This document shows positions 35,669-44,083 of a stretch of 64,000 bases of DNA, in pieces (position 1 is the first letter of the stretch; each line of letters begins with the position of its first letter). The position numbers were made by a program, and so were the translations under genes. Source of the stretch: Rhodalgimonas zhirmunskyi. GTDB lineage: Bacteria > Pseudomonadota > Alphaproteobacteria > Rhodobacterales > Rhodobacteraceae. Location of the stretch: NCBI GenBank assembly GCA_030848925.1, contig JANFFA010000006.1, positions 62,001-126,000 of the forward strand, written 5' to 3'. The notes under the pieces are model-generated. The model ran no database searches, had not been told where the DNA came from, and was given only the letters and a program-made list of their open reading frames with translations.

Positions 35669-36183
35669 AGGCGGGCCTTTTCGCGCTTTAGCTTCTGCAT
35701 CTTGCGGGTGATCATCTGACGTCGCATGGCGCCGAGGTAATCGATGAACAGCTTGCCGTTGAGGTGGTCGATCTCGTGCTGGACGCAGGTGGCCCAGAGG
35801 CCGTTGAAATCTTCGGTTTGCTCATTGCCGTTGCGGTCGATCCATTTGACCGACACCTCGGCCGGGCGGGTGACCTCGGCGTATTGGTCGGGGATCGAGA
35901 GGCAGCCTTCCTCGTAGGTGTTCAGGTCGTCGGAACGCGCCGTGATCTCGGGGTTGAACATGATCAGGGGGCGCGGTGTCTCATCCTCGCCCTTGACGCA
36001 ATCAAGCACGATCAGGCGCTGCAGGACGCCGACCTGCGGCGCGGCAAGGCCGATTCCGGGGGCATCATACATCGTTTCAAGCATGTCGTCGGCCAGCGTG
36101 CGCAGATCGTCCGAGAGATCTGGCAGAGGCTCGCAAACCTTCTTGAGTCGCGGGTCGGGGTGGATGAGAATAGGCCGTTTCAT
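35665..36183 (-). CDS. def: Peptide deformylase
   Basis: This is the first of three def genes, and the canonical one: 172 residues with GIGLAAPQVG (43-52), EEGCLSIP (91-98, Cys94) and HEIDH (136-140). The C-terminal helix RRQMITRKMQKLKREKARL is basic, as in the ribosome-binding tail of E. coli Def. It is the likely housekeeping enzyme. fmt lies 28 kb away rather than next to it. Confidence 0.95.
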   Translation of the reverse strand: MKRPILIHPDPRLKKVCEPLPDLSDDLRTLADDMLETMYDAPGIGLAAPQVGVLQRLIVLDCVKGEDETPRPLIMFNPEITARSDDLNTYEEGCLSIPDQYAEVTRPAEVSVKWIDRNGNEQTEDFNGLWATCVQHEIDHLNGKLFIDYLGAMRRQMITRKMQKLKREKARL

Positions 36184-36473
36184 GGCCTCGATTTAGGCGA
36201 AGCGCGCGTGTTCTGCAACGCCGGGAAGAGCCCAAGGGGAAGGCCGCCTTTCGGGCCGGGGCGCGAGAAGCGCCAGCCGTGAGGTAAAAGATTACAAAAT
36301 ACGCCAAAATATAGGATAATATTCCAAACTAGCAGGTGAAGTTAGAAATTGCTTCCTTGAGGTGCGACTTTATTGGTAATTATTCCCCAGAGAAGTGGGC
36401 TGTTGTATCGCCCTGCTTTCGCAGTTTAGCTTTCACGTGATGCGCCGTCCATGGCGTCAGACAGGAGACATCG
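36184..36473. other. AT-rich gene-free stretch between def and the PatB-like gene
   Basis: 290 bases. From about 36281 to 36400 the sequence is clearly AT-richer than its surroundings (AAAATATAGGATAATATTCC, then ATTGGTAATTATTCCCC). It contains ATAATATTCCAAA (36316-36328), the same 13 bases that occur upstream of the membrane-protein gene at 2973-2985. The stretch must hold both divergent promoters; no exact promoter is called. Confidence 0.5.
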
Positions 36474-37643
36474 ATGCGCTTCGACGAGATTATCGACCGG
36501 CACGGAACCCATTCGGCGAAATGGGATATGATGGAAAATATCTATGGCGTGCCAGCCGAGGACGGTATCGCGATGTGGGTCGCCGATATGGATTTCCGGC
36601 CGCCCGAATGTGTGCAGAAGGCGTTGGAAAAGATGCTGGAGCACGGGATTTACGGCTATTACGGCGATGATACGTCGTATCGCGCGGCGATCCAGTGGTG
36701 GATGAAGACGCGGCACGGTTGGGATATTGAGCCGGAGTGGATTTTCACCACGCACGGGTTGGTGAACGGCACGGCGATGTGTGTCGACACCTGGACCGCC
36801 CCGGGGGACGGTGTTGTCCTGTTCACGCCGGTTTACCATGCCTTCGCCAAGGTCATCAAAGCCAATGGGCGCCGCGTGGTGGAATGCCCGATGGTGCTGA
36901 CGGACGGGCGCTATGAGCTTGATTTCGGATCGTATGATGCGCTGCTCGATGGCAGTGAGAAGATGTTGGTCTTCTGCTCGCCGCACAACCCCGGTGGCCG
37001 GGTCTGGAGCCGTGAAGAGCTTGAGCAGGTGGCAGAGTTCGCGAAGAAGCATGACCTGATCCTTGTTTCGGACGAGATTCATCATGACCTTGTGATGCCG
37101 GGTGAGACACATACGCCGATGGCGCTGATCGATGGGATCGAGGATCGCCTTGTGATGATGAGCGCGACGACCAAGACGTTCAACATCGCGGGCAGCCATT
37201 CGGGGAACGTGATCATCCCCGACGCGGCGCTGCGCGAGGCCTTTGGTGCGCGGATGGCGGGGCTTGGCCTGTCTCCGAACTCGTTCGGTCTTGCCATGGC
37301 CGAGGCGGCCTATTCCCCCGAGGGTGCGGCGTGGCTCGATGAGTTGACTGCCTATATCGATGGCAACCGTAAGGTGTTTGACGAAGGGGTGAATTCGATC
37401 CCGGGGCTGCATTCGATGCCACTGCAATCCACCTATCTTGCATGGGTCGATTTTTCAGGCACCGGGATGTCACGAGAGGAGTTCACCCAAAGGGTCGAGA
37501 AAGACGCGAAGATTGCCGCGAACCACGGTCCGACCTTTGGCACAGGCGGCGAAAGCTTCTTGCGGTTCAACCTCGCCACGCCGCGCAGCGTTGTCGAAGA
37601 CGCGGTTGGGCGGCTTCAAAAGGCGTTTGCCGACCTTCAATAA
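36474..37643 (+). CDS. MalY/PatB family PLP lyase (cystathionine beta-lyase type)
   Basis: This 389-residue fold-type I PLP enzyme has the PatB/MalY start MRFDEIIDRHGTHSAKWDMM and MWVADMDFRPPE, and the PLP lysine in SATTKTFNIAGSHSG near residue 233. Known members cleave cystathionine to homocysteine, pyruvate and ammonia, and some act on other cysteine conjugates. CAGGAG stands upstream of the ATG. No sulfur-metabolism gene is adjacent; the upstream region is AT-rich. Confidence 0.9.
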   Translation: MRFDEIIDRHGTHSAKWDMMENIYGVPAEDGIAMWVADMDFRPPECVQKALEKMLEHGIYGYYGDDTSYRAAIQWWMKTRHGWDIEPEWIFTTHGLVNGTAMCVDTWTAPGDGVVLFTPVYHAFAKVIKANGRRVVECPMVLTDGRYELDFGSYDALLDGSEKMLVFCSPHNPGGRVWSREELEQVAEFAKKHDLILVSDEIHHDLVMPGETHTPMALIDGIEDRLVMMSATTKTFNIAGSHSGNVIIPDAALREAFGARMAGLGLSPNSFGLAMAEAAYSPEGAAWLDELTAYIDGNRKVFDEGVNSIPGLHSMPLQSTYLAWVDFSGTGMSREEFTQRVEKDAKIAANHGPTFGTGGESFLRFNLATPRSVVEDAVGRLQKAFADLQ

Positions 37644-37686
37644 GGCGCGGCAAACGGCATCGTCTCTGTAAAAATGGCGTGTGCGG

Positions 37687-38040
37687 TCAGAGGAGGTGTT
37701 CGATCAATGCGATCGGCGCCTCGGGATCGCGCGCGAAATCAATCGGGGCGGTGTCGTGGGCTTGTGTTGCGCGCTTGTATTCGTAGCGCATTTCCCCGCC
37801 CTCTTCTTCACAGGCGATGACGAGGCACTGGGCCTTGTGCGTCCCGGCCTCGAACAAATCGACCAGCCCGCGCATGTGCGGCGCGTTTTCGGCATCGAGC
37901 GTAAATCCCGTCTTCCAGATGCGCAGCACCGGGTAGGTTTCGTTCCCAACATGCACTTTGAGCCGCGCGGATTTGCGCGCTGCGAGCTTGCGTGCTTCGG
38001 CAAGGCCGAGGCGAATCTCTCTGGTCAGAAAATCAGTCAT
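37687..38040 (-). CDS. Conserved hypothetical protein (about 117 aa)
   Basis: A small soluble protein starting MTDFLTREIRLGLAEARKLAARKSARLKVHVGNE, a basic amphipathic helix followed by a beta-rich part (YPVLRIWKTGFTLDAENAPHMRGLVDLFEAG). The start at 38040 has GGATGG upstream; an in-frame ATG at 38049 is less likely. The fold resembles no family I can name with confidence. It is convergent with the PatB-like gene. Confidence 0.65.
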   Translation of the reverse strand: MTDFLTREIRLGLAEARKLAARKSARLKVHVGNETYPVLRIWKTGFTLDAENAPHMRGLVDLFEAGTHKAQCLVIACEEEGGEMRYEYKRATQAHDTAPIDFARDPEAPIALIEHLL

Positions 38041-38204
38041 GACAGCCATCCCACTGGTGTTCGTTAAACAGGCTACGGGTTTAGGTAACAGTCAAGTAAA
38101 TGTGTTCCATATCAGCGCGTTATCGCAGTACCGCTGGCATATCTTGTGGTTCTGCGGCGCGGCATGCGCAGGCGGTATGCCACCGGAGGGCGCACTGCGG
38201 GCGA

Positions 38205-38234
38205 ATCGGCTGTGCATAGATCGGCTGTGCGCAG
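38205..38234. repeat. 15-bp direct duplication and nearby palindrome
   Basis: ATCGGCTGTGCATAG (38205-38219) is followed at once by ATCGGCTGTGCGCAG (38220-38234), two mismatches. Ten bases further is the perfect 14-bp palindrome CCCTGCGCGCAGGG (38244-38257). They lie in the 283-base gap before the glutathione transferase gene. Confidence 0.6.
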
Positions 38235-38323
38235 ACTGAGACCCCCTGCGCGCAGGGCGGGCTTATCGCGCCGGTGTTCTCATCATAGCTGTGGGGAGCA
38301 ATGGATCAGGAGGGAACAGCGCG

Positions 38324-39307
38324 ATGGGTGAGTTGGTAAACGGCGACTGGCATGAGGGCTGGTACGACACCAAAGAGTCCGGGGGCCGGTTCAACCGCAC
38401 CACCAGCGGGTTTCGCAACTGGATCACGCCGGATGGCGCAGCGGGGCCGTCTGGGAAGAGCGGGTTCAAGGCCGAGAGCGGACGCTACCATCTTTATGTT
38501 TCCTATGCCTGTCCGTGGGCGCATCGTGCGCTGATCTTCCGGGCGTTGAAGGGCTTGGAGGCGCATATCGGCGTTTCGGTCGTCCATCCCGACATGCTGA
38601 ACGATGGCTGGACCTTTGAGACCGATTTCCACGGCGCGACGGGGGATGAGCTATATGGCCTGCCCTTCCTGCGCGATCTTTACACACGTGCGGTGCCGGA
38701 TGTTTCGGGGCGTGTCACCGTGCCGGTGCTGTGGGACAAGATGCGCCAGACCATCGTTTCGAACGAGAGTGCTGAGATCATTCGCATGCTCAACACCGCT
38801 TTTGATGGGATCACCGGAAACAAGGAAGATTTCTGGCCCGAAGAGTTGCGCGCTGCGATCGAACCGGTGAATGCGCGCATCTACGACACGCTCAACAATG
38901 GAGTTTACAAAGCGGGGTTCGCAACCACGCAAGACGCCTATGACGACGCGGTTGGTCCGCTTTTTGACACCCTCGACTGGTTGGAAGAGCGGCTGTCGCG
39001 GCAACGCTTTCTGATGGGAGCGCGGGTGAGCGAGGCCGACTGGCGGCTGTTTACGACACTGGTGCGGTTCGACACGGTTTATCATGGGCATTTCAAATGC
39101 AACCGGCGGCGGATCGTGGATTATCCGGCGCTCTGGGCATACACCCGCGATCTGTATCAATGGCCGGGCGTGGCCGAGACCGTGCGCATGGATCATATCA
39201 CACGGCACTACCATTACAGCCAGACCACGGTGAACCCCTCGCAGATCGTGCCGATTGGCCCGGTTCTGGCGTTTGATGCACCGCATGGTCGCGAGGACCT
39301 GACCTGA
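38324..39307 (+). CDS. Xi-class glutathione transferase / glutathionyl-hydroquinone reductase
   Basis: The 327-residue protein has the N-terminal thioredoxin-fold motif YVSYACPWAHRALIFRALKGL with the catalytic Cys in ACPWA (about residue 64), the mark of Xi-class enzymes that reduce glutathionyl-hydroquinones. The C-terminal part includes GARVSEADWRLFTTLVRFDTVYHGHFKCNRRRI, also typical. AGGAGG stands 10 bases before the ATG at 38324; an upstream in-frame start at 38291 lacks one. It is a single gene after a repeat-rich gap. Confidence 0.9.
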   Translation: MGELVNGDWHEGWYDTKESGGRFNRTTSGFRNWITPDGAAGPSGKSGFKAESGRYHLYVSYACPWAHRALIFRALKGLEAHIGVSVVHPDMLNDGWTFETDFHGATGDELYGLPFLRDLYTRAVPDVSGRVTVPVLWDKMRQTIVSNESAEIIRMLNTAFDGITGNKEDFWPEELRAAIEPVNARIYDTLNNGVYKAGFATTQDAYDDAVGPLFDTLDWLEERLSRQRFLMGARVSEADWRLFTTLVRFDTVYHGHFKCNRRRIVDYPALWAYTRDLYQWPGVAETVRMDHITRHYHYSQTTVNPSQIVPIGPVLAFDAPHGREDLT

Positions 39308-39476
39308 GCGTGGTGCTTTAGGAAAACGAGAAGAGCTATTCTTGGAAGATGGGCGCCAGAGGCGCGCGGATGCGTTCGTCTGCTTTCGCGCTTTGATGAT
39401 CGGCGCGGGGCGCTAAGATCGCTCGAAATGCGCGAATCGTTAACTGGATCGCAAGACTTTACGGAGTAGTCCCTAA

Positions 39477-40661
39477 ATGCGTCGTTTCTCTCTCGCACTG
39501 GTGCTTGCTTGCATCGGATACACCGCCCAGGCGCCCCTGGCCTCTGCAGAGGTGCCCTGTGGCGGTGACTTCGCATCCTTCGTTCAGGGACTTGAAGCGG
39601 AAGCCGTGGCGCAGGGCCACGATCCGGCGGTGACGGCGCGGTTTTTCGATGGGGTGCTTCTGGAACAGAAGGTTCTTGCCGCAGATCGCCGACAGGGTGT
39701 GTTCCAGATGGATTTCACCAGCTTCGCCCGCCGCTTGATCAGCAATGACCGGCTGTCGAAAGGCCGCCAGATGGCGAGCAGATACGCGCAAATCTTTGAT
39801 CGGATTGAGGAAGAGTTCGGCGTGTCGCGCGGTGTGTTGCTGGCCTTCTGGGCCTTCGAGACAGATTACGGCGGCTTTCAGGGCGATTTTAACACGCTGA
39901 ACGCGCTTGTGACGCTGGCCCATGATTGCCGAAGACCCGAGCTTTTCCGCCCGCAGATCTTTTCCGCTCTCTCACTTTACGAGCATGGGGATTTCGATCC
40001 GGACACCACCACGGGTGCCTGGGCGGGTGAAATCGGACAGGTGCAAATGCTCCCGCGTGATATTCTTGAAAACGGTGTCGACGGGGATGGCGACGGACAT
40101 GTGCGCCTGAAAACTTCGGCGCCCGATGCGCTGATGTCCGGAGCGAAGATGCTGCAATCGCTTGGATGGCACGCCGGAGAGCCGTGGTTGCAAGAAGTTA
40201 CTGTTCCGGGTGATCTGGATTTTTCGATAACCGGAACGCAGGATAAGAGGCCCAGTTCGGAGTGGGCGCAAATGGGTGTGCGCCCACGCGAAGGCGCGTT
40301 GGCAGATTTGCCTGCATCGCTGATCCTGCCGCAGGGCAAGGGCGGTCCGGCTTTCCTCGCCTATCCGAATTTCCACGTCTATTTCGAGTGGAACCAGAGT
40401 TTCACCTATGTTCTGACCGCCGCCTATTTCGCCACACGGCTGGAAGGTGCGCCGGTGTTTGATGCGGGCACTCCCGTGCCGGGTTTATCGGGCGAACAGA
40501 TGAAGGACCTGCAGTCAAAGCTTGCCGCGCGTGGTTATGACGTAGGCGGCATCGACGGCATCCTTGGTGTGGGAACGCGGGCCGCCGTGCGTGATATGCA
40601 AGGCAAGCTTGGCATGCCGGTTGACGGCTGGCCCACGGTAGAGCTTCTTTCAAAGCTTTGA
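39477..40661 (+). CDS. Lytic murein transglycosylase with C-terminal peptidoglycan-binding domain
   Basis: This 394-residue exported enzyme has a signal peptide ending near APLASA (about residue 24), an MltB-like transglycosylase domain with the catalytic Glu in LLAFWAFETDYGGFQGDFNT and GEIGQVQMLPRDILENGVDGDGDG, and a C-terminal peptidoglycan-binding-1 domain from about residue 335 (MKDLQSKLAARGYDVGGIDGILG). It cleaves the glycan strand of peptidoglycan, giving 1,6-anhydro ends. No lipobox was seen, so it is probably periplasmic and soluble. Confidence 0.92.
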   Translation: MRRFSLALVLACIGYTAQAPLASAEVPCGGDFASFVQGLEAEAVAQGHDPAVTARFFDGVLLEQKVLAADRRQGVFQMDFTSFARRLISNDRLSKGRQMASRYAQIFDRIEEEFGVSRGVLLAFWAFETDYGGFQGDFNTLNALVTLAHDCRRPELFRPQIFSALSLYEHGDFDPDTTTGAWAGEIGQVQMLPRDILENGVDGDGDGHVRLKTSAPDALMSGAKMLQSLGWHAGEPWLQEVTVPGDLDFSITGTQDKRPSSEWAQMGVRPREGALADLPASLILPQGKGGPAFLAYPNFHVYFEWNQSFTYVLTAAYFATRLEGAPVFDAGTPVPGLSGEQMKDLQSKLAARGYDVGGIDGILGVGTRAAVRDMQGKLGMPVDGWPTVELLSKL

Positions 40662-40672
40662 CGCAAGAAATC

Positions 40673-40748
40673 TTGCCCCCGGCACCAGCGTCGGCGCGGG
40701 GGCAAAAATCTTCGCAAGATTTTTGGACGTTTTCCGTGTCGGAAAACG
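40673..40748. terminator. Three stacked hairpins between convergent genes
   Basis: Hairpin A: TTGCCCCC (40673-40680) with GGGGGCAA (40698-40705). Hairpin B: AAAAATCTT-CGC-AAGATTTTT (40704-40724), which has A- and T-runs and can terminate on both strands. Hairpin C: CGTTTTCC-GTGTC-GGAAAACG (40728-40748). They separate the transglycosylase gene (stop 40661) from the convergent aminotransferase gene (stop 40758). Confidence 0.75.
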
Positions 40749-40757
40749 CCCGACCGA

Positions 40758-42113
40758 TCAGTTGAGCGCGGAAAGACCCGCGTCGAGCGCGGACAGGATC
40801 GTTTGCACATCATCGCTAGTCAGAACGAGTGGCGGCGACAGGATGATGTTAGGTCCCGAAATGCGCACCATGGCCCCGGCCTGATAAGCCGTTTCCTGCA
40901 CGATGGCTGTCGATGCCTTGTCGATGGGCTTTTTCGTGGCCCGATCCGAGACGAGTTCCATCGCGCACATCAGGCCGTGCCCGCCCCGCACGTCGCCGAC
41001 CGCCTCGTGCTTGGCCTGCAAGGCGAGCAGCCCTTCATAGAGCTCTTTGCCTCGTGCGGCTGCGTTTTCGGGCACGTTGAGCCGTTGGGTTTCGGCGAGG
41101 CAGGCCAGCGCTGCGGCTGCTCCCACTGGGTGACCGGAATAGGTATAGCCGTGGCCGATGGCGGCGCGCCCGGTTTCGTCGCTTTCAAAGACCTGCGCGA
41201 CCTCTTCCGAGATCATCATCGCGCCGAAGGGGAAATAGCCGTTGGTGATGGCCTTGGCGGTGCACATCAGGTCAGGTTGCACGCCCCAGTGGCGTGAGCC
41301 CGTCCAACTGCCGGTGCGGCCGAACGCGGTGATCACCTCGTCTGCGATCAGCAGGATGCCGTTTTTCGAGCAGATTTCGCGCACCCCGGGCATGAAACTT
41401 TCATGCGGAGGGATGACGCCGCCTGCGCCCAGAATGGGTTCCATGATGAAAGCGGCGATGGTGCCAGCGCCTTGGAAAGCGATCTCGTCCTCCAGCGCGG
41501 CGAGGCAGAGTTGAGCCAATTTCGCGGGGTCCGTTTCGTTGAACGGATTGCGATAGGTGTAGGGCGCGGGGATATGGAAACAGCCCGCGAGGAGCGGTTC
41601 ATAGGCGGTGCGGAAGTTGGCGTTGCCATTCACCGAAGCGCCGCCGAAATGTGTGCCGTGATAGCCCTTTTTCAGGCTGAGATACTTGGTGCGGGCCGGT
41701 TCGCCACGCACCTTGTGATATTGCCGGGCAAGCCGCAGGGCGGTTTCGACGCTGTCCGAGCCGCCAGAGGTATAGAACGCGCGGGTCAGCCCGTCGGGCT
41801 CGAAGAAGGTGCGCAGCTCTTCGGCCAGTTCGATGACCGCGTCGTTGCTGGTGCCGCGAAAGATCGAGTAATAGGGCAACTGGTCGAGTTGGGCCGTGAT
41901 GGCGTCCTTGATCGGCTGGCAGGAAAAGCCGAGGTTCACGTTCCAAAGCCCGCCTACACCATCCACCACCGTATGGCCATCGACATCGGTGATCGTCACG
42001 CCCGAGGCCCCGGTGACGATGGTGGGCGGATTGGCAAGGCTGTCGGCCGGGTGCGCCATCGGATGCCAGAGGGAGCGCGCGTTCTTTTCTTTGAGGAAAT
42101 TGCCGTCTTTCAT
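40758..42113 (-). CDS. Class III aminotransferase (omega-amino acid type)
   Basis: This 451-residue PLP enzyme has the start EKNARSLWHPMAHPADSL, the PLP-phosphate pocket TSGGSDSVETALRLARQYHK, the Asp that contacts the pyridine N in LLIADEVITAFGRTG (Asp258) and the Schiff-base Lys287 in CTAKAITNGYFPFGA. The family transfers a terminal amino group from omega-amino acids, diamines or taurine to pyruvate or 2-oxoglutarate. It follows the IclR gene by 27 bases on the same strand and is probably co-transcribed, divergent from the transporter/dehydrogenase/lyase/kinase operon, so it may act on the same substrate. Confidence 0.92.
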   Translation of the reverse strand: MKDGNFLKEKNARSLWHPMAHPADSLANPPTIVTGASGVTITDVDGHTVVDGVGGLWNVNLGFSCQPIKDAITAQLDQLPYYSIFRGTSNDAVIELAEELRTFFEPDGLTRAFYTSGGSDSVETALRLARQYHKVRGEPARTKYLSLKKGYHGTHFGGASVNGNANFRTAYEPLLAGCFHIPAPYTYRNPFNETDPAKLAQLCLAALEDEIAFQGAGTIAAFIMEPILGAGGVIPPHESFMPGVREICSKNGILLIADEVITAFGRTGSWTGSRHWGVQPDLMCTAKAITNGYFPFGAMMISEEVAQVFESDETGRAAIGHGYTYSGHPVGAAAALACLAETQRLNVPENAAARGKELYEGLLALQAKHEAVGDVRGGHGLMCAMELVSDRATKKPIDKASTAIVQETAYQAGAMVRISGPNIILSPPLVLTSDDVQTILSALDAGLSALN

Positions 42114-42140
42114 GTCGTGGTCTCCCTTCGAGGGTTGAAG

Positions 42141-42920
42141 TCAGGCCGCGGTTTCGCGGCGAAAGTCATCAGGTAGAAAGCCGCCCATCAGGCGGGTCAG
42201 ACGAATGGCGTGATGGCGCAGGGTGCGCTGGATCAGCGATTGGTGTTCTGCGGTCATACGGGCGGTTGGCGCGGCCACCGCGATTGCGCCGATCACTTGC
42301 TGGCCAGCATCGAACAGCGGGACGGCGTGGGAATGTACATCGGCTTCGAACCCGCCGACGGATTCGGCCATTCCTTCATCGTGGATTGCAGGCAAGAGGC
42401 CACGGATCAGGGCTGGATCGGTCTCGGTTTCCGGCGTGCGCGCCTCAAGTGGGCCGGCGAGGATCGTATCGACGAAATCGGGCGCAGCGAAAGCCAGAAC
42501 CGCAAGACCGGAGGAAGTGTTGTGATAGGTCAGGACGTCCGCGTCTTCCATCGTGACCCGTGTACCGTGCCGGGGGGAGTAGGCATAAGCAACGCTTGAG
42601 AGCGTCGTCCCATGCAGGAGGGAAACATGCGAAGTCTCGCCGGTTTCGTTTGAGAGATCGGTCAGCACTTGGGTCGCCAGATCACGCACAGGGACAGTCG
42701 CTTCGCGCAGGGATGCCAGCCGCAGAAACGCAGGGCCGAGGCGATATTCGCGGCCTGCGCCAACCTGTTCGACGAATCCTTCTGCCTGTAATTCCGAGAG
42801 CAGCCGGTGCACCGTTGCCTTGTTCAGTCCCGACAGGCGAGCCATATCGCTCAATCCGATGGCAGATCGAGAGCGATTAAAAAAGCTTAGCAAAGACAGG
42901 GCTTTAGAGACGGTTCCCAT
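42141..42920 (-). CDS. IclR family transcriptional regulator
   Basis: This 259-residue regulator has an N-terminal winged helix (residues 1-65: VSKALSLLSFFNRSRSAIGLSDMARLSGLNKATVHRLLSELQAEGFVEQ) and a C-terminal GAF-like effector domain (about 80-245). IclR proteins sense small organic acids. It is divergent from tctC, with 167 bases between them holding inverted repeats, so it is the likely controller of both the aminotransferase downstream and the opposite operon. Confidence 0.9.
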   Translation of the reverse strand: MGTVSKALSLLSFFNRSRSAIGLSDMARLSGLNKATVHRLLSELQAEGFVEQVGAGREYRLGPAFLRLASLREATVPVRDLATQVLTDLSNETGETSHVSLLHGTTLSSVAYAYSPRHGTRVTMEDADVLTYHNTSSGLAVLAFAAPDFVDTILAGPLEARTPETETDPALIRGLLPAIHDEGMAESVGGFEADVHSHAVPLFDAGQQVIGAIAVAAPTARMTAEHQSLIQRTLRHHAIRLTRLMGGFLPDDFRRETAA

Positions 42921-42993
42921 GGGGCTTTCTTGGGTTGGTTGCGATTCTGTCCGCTGCCGGCGTGCGGGCGGAGCGGTTCACTTGCTAATTGTG

Positions 42994-43041
42994 TTGACAG
43001 ACTCGCAATGGCTCTGTCAATCTGTTTTAGAACCGATGGTT
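42994..43041 (+). promoter_or_regulatory. Probable tctC promoter with overlapping inverted repeats
   Basis: TTGACAGA (42994-43001) and TCTGTCAA (43013-43020) are exact reverse complements 11 bases apart. The first contains a consensus -35 (TTGACA); the second would cover a weak -10. Ten bases on, AACC-GAT-GGTT (43031-43041) forms a second short palindrome. This block is 47-94 bases before the tctC start and fits an IclR-controlled promoter. Confidence 0.5.
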
Positions 43042-43087
43042 TGAATAATGAACCGGCCCGAAAGAGGCCAAGACAGGGAGACTTCCA

Positions 43088-44026
43088 ATGAAGAAAACGC
43101 TTTTGGGCGGGGCGATGGCCCTTGCGATGGCGGCACTGGGTGGCGCGGCTTTGGCCGATTATCCCGAGAAGCCGGTGGATTTCATCGTGCCTTGGCCGCC
43201 GGGTGATCTTGAGGATGTGCTGACGCGGATGATCGCCGATGATTTCCAGAAGGAATATGGCGTCGCGGCGGCGGTTGTGAACAAGCCGGGCGGCGGCGGC
43301 GGCCCGTTCCCCGGCGCAATCGAGGTCGCGACCGCACCGGCGGATGGCTACACCATCGGATCGTTTGTCATCGGTGTGCCTGTTGTGGGCCACCAGATCG
43401 GGATCGACGAGTTGAGCCCCGAAAAATTCGACCCGCTTGGTATCTTTCTGACCTATCCGTTCGTGATCGCGACCAAGGGTGATGCGCCCTATCAGTCGAT
43501 CGATGAACTGGCGGCATATGCCAAGGAAAACGATGTGGCGCTGGGCCATTTCGGCGATGTGCTGACGCCGACGCAGGTGACCAAGGCGCTGGCCGTCGAC
43601 AAGGGGTTCGAGTGGGGCTCTGACGCGGCCTTTGATGCGCTTGACTGCAACACGCTGGCCTCTGGCGATGCGGACGTGATCAACACGACGCTGCAACTGA
43701 TCCTGCCCTGCCTTGACGATGTGAAGGTGCTGGCCGCGATTACCGATGAGCGCATTCCGCTGGTGCCGGATGCGCCGACGGTGAGCGAATTGGACCCGGC
43801 GCTGAACATTGCGCTTTGGAATGGTCTTTTCGTTCATAAAGACACGCCGCAAGACGTGCGCGACAAGATCATCGCCGTGGCCGAGAAAACCGTGATGAGC
43901 GACCGGGCGCAGGCCGTTGCCAAGGAAACTGGCGCGCTGGTTTACTGGGAAGGCCCGGAAAAGAGCGCCGCGCGGATCAAGAAAGATATCGCCACGGTGG
44001 CCGATATCGAAAAGAAGCTTCAGTAA
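43088..44026 (+). CDS. tctC: Tripartite tricarboxylate transporter substrate-binding protein
   Basis: This 312-residue periplasmic binding protein of the TctC/Bug family has a signal peptide (MKKTLLGGAMALAMAALGG, cleavage after ALA) and the family start YPEKPVDFIVPWPPGDLEDVLTRMI. In most Bug proteins the loop is GGxxD; here GDLED is unusual, which may reflect another ligand, while the Asp is kept. The second binding loop VNKPGGGGGPFPGAIEVATAPADGYTIG is conserved. It delivers a carboxylate to TctBA and is the first gene of the operon. Confidence 0.92.
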   Translation: MKKTLLGGAMALAMAALGGAALADYPEKPVDFIVPWPPGDLEDVLTRMIADDFQKEYGVAAAVVNKPGGGGGPFPGAIEVATAPADGYTIGSFVIGVPVVGHQIGIDELSPEKFDPLGIFLTYPFVIATKGDAPYQSIDELAAYAKENDVALGHFGDVLTPTQVTKALAVDKGFEWGSDAAFDALDCNTLASGDADVINTTLQLILPCLDDVKVLAAITDERIPLVPDAPTVSELDPALNIALWNGLFVHKDTPQDVRDKIIAVAEKTVMSDRAQAVAKETGALVYWEGPEKSAARIKKDIATVADIEKKLQ

Positions 44027-44083
44027 TCGAGGCAAAGAGCCGGGCGGAAAAATCGCCCGGCTTCTTCATGCGCGGGGGCGGGA

